From Lachnospiraceae bacterium YSD2013 (lineage in GTDB: Bacteria; Bacillota; Clostridia; Lachnospirales; Lachnospiraceae): a stretch of DNA of 64,000 nucleotides. Positions 1 to 7,531 of the stretch are shown here, piece by piece. The DNA lies in contig FMTX01000006.1 of NCBI GenBank assembly GCA_900100895.1, forward strand, positions 248,001 through 312,000. Reading direction: 5' to 3'. The translations under genes were made by a program, and so were the position numbers. How positions within the stretch are numbered: the first letter of the stretch is position 1; every line of letters starts with the position of its first letter. Under the pieces are notes generated by a model. The model was given only the letters and a program-made list of their open reading frames with translations. It was not told where the DNA came from and made no database searches.

Positions 1-393
1 GCCTTCATTGGTATCGTTGGTAATCTTAACAAACATGTGACCTTCATTGTCGGAGTCGTAATAATCCGCATCAATTACGCCTACCGTATTGTTAAGCTGT
101 AAGCGATACTTAAAGCCCAGTCCGGAACGGGGATAAATCATGAATACATAATCATCACGCATCTTAACCCTGATACCCGTAGGAACCTTAACGGTCTTAC
201 CGGGCTCAAGTGTTACAGATATGGGCATAAAAATGTCATAGCCCGCACTTTTCTTTGTAGCACGTCTGGGAAGGATAAGCTTATCATAAACTGCCTGAAC
301 CTTCTCCTCGGTATCATATTCCGGAAATGTATCTTTAAAATCTTCGTAAAATCTCTTAAAACTTACTTTTTCAAAATGAGCAATTCTCTCCAT
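1..393 (-). CDS. dut: dUTP diphosphatase (dUTPase), 3' end cut by the window edge
   Basis: I translated this frame by hand: it is open from an ATG at 391-393 to the window edge, so 131 codons are visible and the C-terminus is missing. The product hydrolyses dUTP to dUMP and pyrophosphate, keeping uracil out of DNA and supplying dTMP synthesis. The trimeric dUTPase motifs are visible: SAGYDIF (motif 1), PRSGLGFK (motif 2) and the uracil-binding loop GVIDADYYD (motif 3). The N-terminus carries about 35 residues more than short bacterial dUTPases. An AAAGGA sits 11 bases before the start. The gene follows nrdG by 17 bases and probably closes an nrdD-nrdG-dut operon for deoxynucleotide supply. 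Confidence 0.88.
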   Translation of the reverse strand, partial: MERIAHFEKVSFKRFYEDFKDTFPEYDTEEKVQAVYDKLILPRRATKKSAGYDIFMPISVTLEPGKTVKVPTGIRVKMRDDYVFMIYPRSGLGFKYRLQLNNTVGVIDADYYDSDNEGHMFVKITNDTNEG

Positions 394-410
394 AAAATCT
401 AAATCCTTTA

Positions 411-971
411 TCAATCTCCGCAACCCTTGCACATCTGCGACTCGGCATCCGTGATGGGCGCATCGTAATAATCTGCGCAATGCAATATAGGCTTGGTAAT
501 ATCAGCACTCTTAAGTGTCGCCTGTACATCAATTACCTTTTGATTGGAACTTCCCTTCCACATTAACTTCACATCACGAAGCGCATCAATATACTCCCCG
601 TCGACGCACACATCCACATACTTCATGACAGGATAATCGTATATACTCTCCCACGAATCGCCGGTATAAAGCCATATAGTCTTATTAGGATACTTCTCCT
701 TAATTTCTTTAGCGAAAGAAGTCACGTATTCTTTATTAGCCGGATGAAGGGGGTCACCGCCCGAAAATGTAATACCTGAAATATAGGGCTTGTCAAGCTG
801 ATCGAATATCTCCTGTCTTGCATTGTCATCAAAAAGCAGTCCGCCGTCCGGGTCCCATGTAAGCGGATTCTGACAGTTCTTGCAATGATGAACACAGCCT
901 GCAACCCACAGCACCACACGAAGGCCGTCGCCGTTATTCATATCATCTTTGGTTATATTGTGATATCGCAT
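411..971 (-). CDS. nrdG: anaerobic ribonucleotide reductase activating protein (radical SAM)
   Basis: This 186-residue radical SAM enzyme generates the glycyl radical on NrdD using S-adenosylmethionine and a [4Fe-4S] cluster. The cluster motif CVHHCKNC lies near residues 26-33, and the family element TFSGGDPLHP near residues 68-77 fits SAM binding. The length is typical of NrdG. The C-terminus ends in CKGCGD, a CxxC-type tail. The gene begins two bases after the nrdD stop codon, so the two are almost certainly co-transcribed and translationally coupled. Confidence 0.95.
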   Translation of the reverse strand: MRYHNITKDDMNNGDGLRVVLWVAGCVHHCKNCQNPLTWDPDGGLLFDDNARQEIFDQLDKPYISGITFSGGDPLHPANKEYVTSFAKEIKEKYPNKTIWLYTGDSWESIYDYPVMKYVDVCVDGEYIDALRDVKLMWKGSSNQKVIDVQATLKSADITKPILHCADYYDAPITDAESQMCKGCGD

Positions 972-973
972 AA

Positions 974-3166
974 TTACATGGACTTCCTTTCGGCAATTTC
1001 AGCCATCTTGGCATCATTAAGTCTGGTGTCGCCGTGCACGCGTGAGTAGGACAAATATCCGTTCATACGGTCAATCTTGGTAAGGTTACGGCTTCCGCAC
1101 TTAGGGCATACATCCATTTCAAGCTCCTGGTGACCGCAATCGTCACAGTATGCCAAAGAAAGGTTAACTCCTTCATAAAAGCCCATATCCATGGCGCGTC
1201 TTATAAGAGTCTTAACCGCATCGATATTGTAATCTATAGGATACTTAACGTACTGAATCTTACCGCCGTTAGAAAGATCCCAGAAACGATTCTCAAGATC
1301 CTGCTTCTGAATAGGCGTAATGTCTTCGGTAACATGGCAATGGAAGGAATTGGACACGTATTCTCTGTCGCTTACGCCTTCGATAATGCCGTATTTCTTT
1401 CTAAACTGCTGAACCTGAAGGCCGCAAAGGCTCTCTGCGGGAGTTCCGTAGATAGCGTACAAATTGCCGTCTTCTTCTTTGAACTCGTTAATCTTTTTGT
1501 TAATGTATTCAAGCACTTCAACAGCAAAAGCACCGTCTTCGACAAGAGACTTACCGTTGTAAAGCTCCTGAAGCTCGTTAAGAGCGGTAATACCAAAGCT
1601 TGCTGTTGCAGACTTAAGTAAAGGCTTAATCTTGTCTGTAAGCTTAAGATGTCCGCCTAAGAATCCGCCTTCGCAATATGCCAAAGGATTGGTGGATGCA
1701 CGCATCTCGCCAAGGTATGCATAAGTACGAATATGAAGCTGTCTTATAAGATTCAAATAGTAATCAAGCACTTCATAGAAATCTCTTGATTCCTTACGGG
1801 ACTTGGCAAGAATCATAGGAAGGTGAAGCGAAACCGCACCGATATTGAATCGTCCTACGAATACAGGAACATCCTTATCATCGGCAGGATGCATACCGCC
1901 GCGCTCATACCAGGGGCTTAAGAAAGCTCTGCAGCCCATGGGAGAAATAATCTTTCCATACTGCTTGTAAATACCTGCCACATAACCCTTACCGGTAAGT
2001 GAAAGCCAGTCAGGGTACATGGTCTTGGCAGAACATTTAACGCCTGCCTCAAATACGTCCTCAAGCTCCTTGCCGGGGCCGTGAAGATTCTCATCATAAA
2101 GGAATACAATCTTAGGGAATAATACGGGTTTCTTGCACTCGGGCTTACCCTGTCCGCGACGTCTTACATTAAGCATGGAAATAGTCGCAAGCTTGGCAAA
2201 TCTGCCGGTTCCGGTACCTGCGGTAACGGTAATGAAAGGATAATCGCCTCTTGAAGATGCAACCGTATTAAACTTATACTCCCATCCCTGGAAGCCCTGT
2301 TCGAACTCTCTCGTAACATCTGCAAGAGCCTCAGCCTCGGCTCTTGCGTCGTCGATTCCGAGTCTTCTGTATTTCTCTATATATTTGTCATAAGATTTCT
2401 GAGCGTAAGGCTCTAAAATAAGATCTACGCTGGGCACGGTAAATCCGCCGTACTGCTGGCTGGCAGCACTAAGCACGATATCACCTATTACGTCAAAAGC
2501 AACATCAAGGCTCTTTGGCTCGTTGTACCAGATGTTACCCATTTCGAAACCGCCCTTTAAAACGGTCTCAACATCGAAAAGACAACAGTTCATGGTATCA
2601 CGTCTTGCTGACATATCATGAACATAAATATATCCGTCACGGCAAGCCTGAATTTCTTCCGTCGTCATAAAGAACTTCTGATAAAGTTCCTTGTTAAGCT
2701 GGTTAAAAATAAGGCTTCTCTTGGTAGATACAAGTGCAGAGTCGGTGTTGGCATTTTCCTTGTCACCGACGTACATTATGGACTGAGACTTCTTGTACAC
2801 GTCATCAAGCATACGTACAAAGTCCTGCTTGTAGTTACGGTAGTCTCTGTAGCTCTTGGCTACGATGGGCTTAACCTCTTCAAGCGCGCTCTCAACAATA
2901 TTATGCATCACGGGGATGGGAATCTCTGTAGTATTCATCTCATCCACGCGACTGATTACATATCTGCAAATCTTTTCATTTTCTTCGGGAGTAAATTTGG
3001 TAAGTGCTCTGTATGCACTCTTTGCAACTGCATTTATTACCTTTTGAACATTGAAAGCTTCCTTGCTTCCGTCCTTTTTAACTACAAATATTTCCCCTAC
3101 AGGCTTAAATTTCTCGCCGTAATCCAAACCGGTATCTTTATCGGACGACCAATTTCCCGTACTCAT
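974..3166 (-). CDS. nrdD: anaerobic ribonucleoside-triphosphate reductase (class III)
   Basis: This 730-residue oxygen-sensitive enzyme reduces ribonucleoside triphosphates to deoxyribonucleotides with a protein glycyl radical. An ATP-cone allosteric domain occupies about the first 100 residues. The C-terminus has the zinc site YCDDC...CPKC and the glycyl radical loop RMNGYLS. I chose ATG 3166 because GGGAGGATTTAAT precedes it; an in-frame ATG 42 bases upstream gives an unlikely hydrophobic leader and lacks a ribosome site. The promoter upstream carries an NrdR box, so repression by NrdR-ATP/dATP is expected. Together with NrdG it indicates anaerobic DNA precursor synthesis. Confidence 0.96.
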   Translation of the reverse strand: MSTGNWSSDKDTGLDYGEKFKPVGEIFVVKKDGSKEAFNVQKVINAVAKSAYRALTKFTPEENEKICRYVISRVDEMNTTEIPIPVMHNIVESALEEVKPIVAKSYRDYRNYKQDFVRMLDDVYKKSQSIMYVGDKENANTDSALVSTKRSLIFNQLNKELYQKFFMTTEEIQACRDGYIYVHDMSARRDTMNCCLFDVETVLKGGFEMGNIWYNEPKSLDVAFDVIGDIVLSAASQQYGGFTVPSVDLILEPYAQKSYDKYIEKYRRLGIDDARAEAEALADVTREFEQGFQGWEYKFNTVASSRGDYPFITVTAGTGTGRFAKLATISMLNVRRRGQGKPECKKPVLFPKIVFLYDENLHGPGKELEDVFEAGVKCSAKTMYPDWLSLTGKGYVAGIYKQYGKIISPMGCRAFLSPWYERGGMHPADDKDVPVFVGRFNIGAVSLHLPMILAKSRKESRDFYEVLDYYLNLIRQLHIRTYAYLGEMRASTNPLAYCEGGFLGGHLKLTDKIKPLLKSATASFGITALNELQELYNGKSLVEDGAFAVEVLEYINKKINEFKEEDGNLYAIYGTPAESLCGLQVQQFRKKYGIIEGVSDREYVSNSFHCHVTEDITPIQKQDLENRFWDLSNGGKIQYVKYPIDYNIDAVKTLIRRAMDMGFYEGVNLSLAYCDDCGHQELEMDVCPKCGSRNLTKIDRMNGYLSYSRVHGDTRLNDAKMAEIAERKSM

Positions 3167-3215
3167 ATTAAATCCTCCCAAATTAGAAAAAACTAAATAA
3201 ATAAACAATAAAGAG

Positions 3216-3231
3216 ACACAATATCTTGTGT
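3216..3231 (-). promoter_or_regulatory. NrdR box upstream of nrdDG
   Basis: ACACAATATCTTGTGT differs by one base from the NrdR consensus ACACWATATATWGTGT and sits just downstream of the -10 hexamer of the nrdD promoter. The flanks extend the palindrome (AAGAG...CTCTT). A second, degenerate GTGT half with an ATAT core lies at 3249-3264, 33 bases away, overlapping the -35 region; paired boxes about three helical turns apart are usual for NrdR. Identification is by consensus only; no nrdR gene is in the window. Confidence 0.8.
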
Positions 3232-3238
3232 CTCTTAA

Positions 3239-3267
3239 AGTATACAGCTACAATATTTAAGTGTCAA
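3239..3267 (-). promoter_or_regulatory. sigma-A promoter of nrdD-nrdG-dut
   Basis: On the minus strand TTGACA (3262-3267) is followed after exactly 17 bases by TATACT (3239-3244). Transcription would start near 3232, inside the NrdR box, about 65 bases before the nrdD start codon. Match to consensus is 11 of 12 bases. Confidence 0.85.
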
Positions 3268-3279
3268 TATAGGTAAAAC

Positions 3280-3771
3280 CTAATTTGCGGTATATCCTTC
3301 ATCAATCAAAAGTTCAGAAGGCTCTGCATCGGCAGCAGCCGTAGCAAGGCTGTCACAAAGCTCATTCTCGGGATGCCCTGCATGTCCCTTTATCCACTCA
3401 AAAGAAACCTTGTGGGGCTCCATAGCCTTTAATAAGCGCTTCCAAAGATCTGTATTAAGGACGGGGCCGCTCTTTCTTTTCCAGTTAGATTTAACCCAGG
3501 AATCAATCCAGTTCTCCGTGAATGCTTTCACTACATATTGAGAATCCGAAATAATCTTAACCTCGCAGGGACGATTGAGAGCCTCAAGTCCCGCAATAAC
3601 GCCCATAAGCTCCATTCGGTTATTGGTGGTCTCCGCATAGCCTTTGGACAGCTCTAGCTTTACTAACTCGCCCTTGGGCGTTACGTAATGAAGCACCGTT
3701 CCGAATCCGCCGGGGCCCGGGTTACCTCGTGACGAACCGTCCGAGTAAATTGTTACATTCATCATCTCCAT
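3280..3771 (-). CDS. rnhA: ribonuclease HI
   Basis: This 163-residue nuclease cleaves the RNA strand of RNA:DNA hybrids. The N-terminal strand YSDGSSRGNPGPGG carries the first catalytic Asp, NNRMELMG the catalytic Glu, and SDSQYV the next Asp; the C-terminal H/D region is KGHAGHPENELCD. The start is ambiguous: three ATGs occur within the first four codons and the first overlaps the end of the upstream MutS-like gene by 10 bases, which suggests translational coupling. It is the last gene of a cdd-mutS-like-rnhA run. Confidence 0.93.
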   Translation of the reverse strand: MEMMNVTIYSDGSSRGNPGPGGFGTVLHYVTPKGELVKLELSKGYAETTNNRMELMGVIAGLEALNRPCEVKIISDSQYVVKAFTENWIDSWVKSNWKRKSGPVLNTDLWKRLLKAMEPHKVSFEWIKGHAGHPENELCDSLATAAADAEPSELLIDEGYTAN

Positions 3772-5438
3772 ACTCCGTTAGCAGTAAAATCATCCGCCAT
3801 AAGCTTGGCTCTGTCTACAATGTCTTCCGAGAAGCCCATGATGGACAAAAGCTTGATCGCGTTCTTGGAAGTTGCCTTGCCGGGCTTAATCATATAATTG
3901 AACAATACATCGTCATCTCTTATCTCTTCGTCGAAGTGATAATTGTCATATTTATCTTCAAGAAGCGATGTAAGCTCTATATCATGCGTAGCGGCAAAAG
4001 TAAGCACATTCATATCCGTAAGCTTCTTAAGTATCTGTGTACATGCCGCGATACGCTCTATGGTGTTCGTACCCCTGAGCACCTCGTCAACAAAGCACAA
4101 CACTTTCTTGTCCGGATGAGAGTCGGCGTAATCAAAGATACGCTTAAGAGCCTTAATCTCCACCATGAAGTAACTGTCTTTGTGAAGCAAATCGTCTCTT
4201 AATGACATAGATGAGAACATTATATAATCATCCGTAGCAAAAGAATCTGCCATGCAAGTATATATTGTCTTGGCAAAAAGTACGTTAAGCAATACGGTCT
4301 TTAAGAACGTTGATTTACCGGACGCATTGGAACCTGTAATCAGCACGCCTCTCTTGGCGACAATACTGTTCTTAACAGGGTTTTCAATAAGCGGATGATA
4401 AACATTTGATGCCACTATGCCGTCAGTTGTTTCGGGAATGCAAAACTCGGGTATTGCTGTTCTTAATGATGCAATTACCATATAAGATTCAATCTTACCC
4501 GTGAGAATGTATATCTCTTCCACGTGTTCCTTGTGCGCTTTAAAGACCTTGAGCATCTTATAAAAAGCAATAATATCCGAATGGAAGAACATCTTTGTGT
4601 AATCGGCCAGTATATCGAGAGGGCTACCCGCTCCTGTATTCTGACTTCTGCCTACCACCATGCCGACTCTCTTGGTTAACGGCTTAAGGCTTTTGGTGAT
4701 CCCTTCGAGTTCTTCGTACTCGTCGGCCAAGGCATCGATTCGCTCGCTCGAAAGCTTGGAAGCGCATCTTATAAGGTTCGCAATATATGAAAAGCAAACT
4801 ATATATGACTCGATAATGCCACGACTCTTGTAATACGAATATACATTATACCCGAGAGTCGCAATAAGGAAAAAGATTCCAAGACCGGAATTAATGAAAA
4901 TTGTCGCAATCGAAACTACCATGAAAATCGTAGGAAGAAGTTCGATAAATACGTTTTTCTCGGGAATCGTCTCAAAGTAATCGATGCACTCAAAGAAATT
5001 GACACCGTTCATCTTGGAAATCGAAAGAAACAGGCTTCTGATACGGTCTCTCTTGAGTTCGTCGGCTCTTACGGCCTCAACCTTTTTATTAAGCTTTTCA
5101 AGCGCGTCTCTATCATAAATCGGGGTACGAAGCATACGATAGAAATAATCTCTGCCCGGTGCGCTGAGTGCGGTATTGAAACGATTAAAAATCTCATCGA
5201 TTTCAAGATCCGAAGCGGTTATATCGTCTATCGAATCATCGGTTCGGTAGCGATAGAACATTTTCTTGACGCTTTCCATCTCATCGGGGCTTAAAAACTT
5301 TTCATTAAACTTACCGTAAGATGCTTTTGCTTTCTTAAGCAGTCTTTCGATACGACGGTTCTGTTCGAAAGCTTCGTAAAAAAAGAACAGTAGAAATAAG
5401 CCGACTATAACGGCCGCAATAATTATGTAAGTGTTCAT
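3762..5438 (-). CDS. membrane-anchored MutS-like ATPase
   Basis: The 558-residue protein has a C-terminal MutS domain V ATPase: Walker A GSNASGKST at residues 369-377, Walker B VLCFVDE at 446-452 and the switch ATHDIEL further on. Unlike mismatch-repair MutS it has no N-terminal mismatch-recognition domain. Instead it has a membrane segment at residues 4-21 and a hydrophobic hairpin near 163-200, with a helical core-like region between and after. Proteins of this build are common in Firmicutes and usually labelled MutS-related, with no established role. It overlaps cdd by four bases (ATGA) and rnhA by ten. Mismatch repair is not implied. Confidence 0.85.
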   Translation of the reverse strand: MNTYIIIAAVIVGLFLLFFFYEAFEQNRRIERLLKKAKASYGKFNEKFLSPDEMESVKKMFYRYRTDDSIDDITASDLEIDEIFNRFNTALSAPGRDYFYRMLRTPIYDRDALEKLNKKVEAVRADELKRDRIRSLFLSISKMNGVNFFECIDYFETIPEKNVFIELLPTIFMVVSIATIFINSGLGIFFLIATLGYNVYSYYKSRGIIESYIVCFSYIANLIRCASKLSSERIDALADEYEELEGITKSLKPLTKRVGMVVGRSQNTGAGSPLDILADYTKMFFHSDIIAFYKMLKVFKAHKEHVEEIYILTGKIESYMVIASLRTAIPEFCIPETTDGIVASNVYHPLIENPVKNSIVAKRGVLITGSNASGKSTFLKTVLLNVLFAKTIYTCMADSFATDDYIMFSSMSLRDDLLHKDSYFMVEIKALKRIFDYADSHPDKKVLCFVDEVLRGTNTIERIAACTQILKKLTDMNVLTFAATHDIELTSLLEDKYDNYHFDEEIRDDDVLFNYMIKPGKATSKNAIKLLSIMGFSEDIVDRAKLMADDFTANGVWR

Positions 5439-5848
5439 TGAAGATATTCGGGCCCAAAACTCTTAGGCAGCAGCTCCTTTAAAAAGTATTCTTCGTACTT
5501 GTCTTCGGACACTGCAACAATGATTCTAAACGAGTCGGGATCGCAGAATTCTCGCATTACCTGTCGGCACGGACCGCAAGGGTATGCGTATGAATCTATG
5601 GGAGTGTTGATGTTTCCGCCGATTATGGCTATCTTTACAAATTCGGTGTCCCCTTCGCTCACCGCTTTGAAGATGGCCGTTCTCTCGGCACAATTGGTAG
5701 GATTGTAACCCGCATTCTCAATGTTGCATCCTCTGTAGACCTTGCCGCTCTTGGCTAAAATTGCTGCACCTACGGCAAATTCGGAATAAGGACAATAAGA
5801 CATTTTCCTTGCTTCATAAGCTTCATGAATGAGTTCTCTGTCTGTCAT
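5435..5848 (-). CDS. cdd: cytidine deaminase
   Basis: This 137-residue zinc enzyme deaminates cytidine and deoxycytidine to the uridine forms in pyrimidine salvage. Zinc and catalytic motifs are NCAERTAIF (Cys ligand and catalytic Glu) and PCGPCRQ (two Cys ligands), as in tetrameric Cdd. CGGAGGTAATT precedes the ATG. It is the first gene of the cdd-mutS-like-rnhA run. A hairpin with a T tract lies about 35 bases upstream, so its expression may depend on readthrough past that structure. Confidence 0.95.
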   Translation of the reverse strand: MTDRELIHEAYEARKMSYCPYSEFAVGAAILAKSGKVYRGCNIENAGYNPTNCAERTAIFKAVSEGDTEFVKIAIIGGNINTPIDSYAYPCGPCRQVMREFCDPDSFRIIVAVSEDKYEEYFLKELLPKSFGPEYLQ

Positions 5849-5870
5849 AATTACCTCCGAGAAATTCGAC

Positions 5871-5909
5871 TAAAAAAGATAAAGCCGGGCAGACGTAAAT
5901 CTGCTCGGC
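5871..5909 (-). terminator. intrinsic terminator between tyrS and cdd
   Basis: On the minus strand GCCGAGCAGA and TCTGCCCGGC form a 10-bp stem with one imperfect pair around a six-base loop (5884-5909), followed by TTTATCTTTTTT. It would end tyrS transcription. Because it lies only about 25 bases before the cdd start, it could also act as an attenuator for cdd. Confidence 0.85.
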
Positions 5910-5944
5910 TCTCCCTCTACAGTCGCTGTAAAACCATTATAACA

Positions 5945-7168
5945 CTATTTCACAACAATTTTTCTAAAATTTTTCTTACCTCTTCTGATTACGAAATCAG
6001 ATGCTGCGATTTCGTCAAGAGTGTATGCTTTCTTGATGTCGGTAACCTTCTCATCGTTAACGGTTACACCACCCTGTTCAATGGCGCGTCTGCCTTCGCT
6101 TCTGGTGGCAACAAGTTCAGCCTTTACAAGTAAAGCAATCGCATCGATTGTTCCGTTGAAAAGATCTGCCTCCGAAACTTCGGTAGTAGGCATGTTCTCG
6201 GTGGAAGTTCCTCCGAATACGCCTCTTGCAGCCTCAAGAGCTTTGTTGGCTTCTTCTTCGCCGTGTACAAGCTTGGTAAGCTCGAAACCAAGGATTTCTT
6301 TGGCCTTGTTAAGCTCGGCGCCTTCCCATTTCTCCATAGCTTCGATTTCTTCGATAGGAAGGAATGTAAGCATCTTTAAGCACTTAATAACATCGGCGTC
6401 ACCGACATTTCTCCAGTACTGGAAGAACTCGAAAGGTGAGGTCTTGTTGGGATCGAGCCATACGGCGTTACCTGCGGTCTTACCCATTTTCTTACCCTGA
6501 GAGTCGGTAAGAAGTGTGATGGTCATTGCATGAGCATCTTTACCGAGTTTTCTTCTGATAAGTTCGGTACCGCCGAGCATGTTGCTCCACTGGTCGTCTC
6601 CGCCGAACTCAAGGTTACAGTTGAATTCCTTAAACATGTGATAGAAGTCGTAGGACTGCATAATCATGTAGTTAAACTCAAGGAAGCTTAAGCCCTTCTC
6701 CATACGCTGCTTGTAGCACTCGGCTCTAAGCATGTTGTTAACGGAAAAGCATGCACCTACCTCTCTTAAAAGCTCAATGTAGTTAAGGTTCATGAGCCAG
6801 TCGGCGTTGTTGACAAGCATTGCCTTGCCTTCACCGAAATCGATGAACTTCTCCATCTGGCGCTTAAAGCATTCTGCATTGTGGTCGATGTCTTCTCTTG
6901 TAAGCATCTTACGCATATCGGAACGTCCCGAAGGATCGCCGATCATTGTGGTGCCGCCGCCGATTAACGCGATGGGACGGTTGCCTGCCATCTGGAGTCT
7001 CTTCATGAGTGTAAGAGCCATGAAGTGTCCTGCGGTAAGGCTGTCTGCGGTACAGTCAAATCCGATGTAGAATGTTGCTTTACCTGCATTTACAAGTTCT
7101 CTTACCTTTTCTTCGTCTGTGACCTGCGCGATGAGGCCTCTTCTTTGCAATTCTTCGTAAATCTGCAT
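5945..7168 (-). CDS. tyrS: tyrosyl-tRNA synthetase
   Basis: This 407-residue class I synthetase charges tRNA-Tyr. It has the Rossmann core with the HIGH-equivalent region around SLTAGHFM, the KMSKS-equivalent KKMGKTAG, and a C-terminal S4 RNA-binding domain (REGRRAIEQGGVTVN). I chose ATG 7168 because AAGGAGAAGAAAG precedes it; six extra in-frame codons upstream lack a ribosome site. It is monocistronic, preceded by a tyrosine T-box leader and followed by an intrinsic terminator. Confidence 0.97.
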   Translation of the reverse strand: MQIYEELQRRGLIAQVTDEEKVRELVNAGKATFYIGFDCTADSLTAGHFMALTLMKRLQMAGNRPIALIGGGTTMIGDPSGRSDMRKMLTREDIDHNAECFKRQMEKFIDFGEGKAMLVNNADWLMNLNYIELLREVGACFSVNNMLRAECYKQRMEKGLSFLEFNYMIMQSYDFYHMFKEFNCNLEFGGDDQWSNMLGGTELIRRKLGKDAHAMTITLLTDSQGKKMGKTAGNAVWLDPNKTSPFEFFQYWRNVGDADVIKCLKMLTFLPIEEIEAMEKWEGAELNKAKEILGFELTKLVHGEEEANKALEAARGVFGGTSTENMPTTEVSEADLFNGTIDAIALLVKAELVATRSEGRRAIEQGGVTVNDEKVTDIKKAYTLDEIAASDFVIRRGKKNFRKIVVK

Positions 7169-7204
7169 CTTTCTTCTCCTTGTCAATAATTATGTCTGAC
7201 GGGA

Positions 7205-7482
7205 AAATAAAAAGTCCCGCCTCTGAGTTACCAGGGACGGGATAAAATCTCGTGTTACCACCCTTATTCACAACCTGCTCACACAGATTGCCTCAGTGAG
7301 TACGGCTCTCGCGATACTCATCCCGCTGTAACGTGCGGTAAATCCGTCGCAGCCTATCCTTTCGGCTTCGGTGCGCAGCTCCAAGATGTATTCCCGTTAA
7401 AGATTTGTCTTAAGCCTCTCATCAACCGGCATCTTTCTGTAAGAACTCTTAAGCGGTACTTCTTCTTTTCACAGCTTTTATG
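7205..7482 (-). promoter_or_regulatory. T-box riboswitch leader of tyrS (Tyr specifier UAC)
   Basis: On the minus strand the leader has the expected order: a stem I distal loop element GGTTGATGAGAG near 7415, a specifier loop GGGAATACATC with the Tyr codon TAC at 7388-7390, a T-box sequence AGGGTGGTAACACG near 7249-7262, and a terminator stem GTCCC (7234-7238) with GGGAC (7214-7218) followed by TTTTTATTTT. The bulge TGGT can pair with the ACCA end of tRNA-Tyr. Uncharged tRNA-Tyr would stabilise the antiterminator and switch tyrS on. This also accounts for the 363 bases between tyrS and the upstream gene. Confidence 0.95.
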
Positions 7483-7488
7483 AAGTAC

Positions 7489-7517
7489 ATATTAGCAAAG
7501 ACATAAAATCTTGTCAA
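7489..7517 (-). promoter_or_regulatory. sigma-A promoter of the tyrS T-box transcript
   Basis: TTGACA (7512-7517) and TAATAT (7489-7494) on the minus strand are separated by exactly 17 bases. Transcription would begin near 7482, at the 5' end of the T-box leader. The -35 element lies about 20 bases downstream of the preceding kinase gene's stop codon. Confidence 0.85.
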
Positions 7518-7531
7518 CACCGTAATTGCTG

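Noticed and set aside
1130-1621. 163-codon plus-strand frame inside nrdD
   Set aside because: nrdD is intact with all motifs; the antisense frame has no recognisable features.
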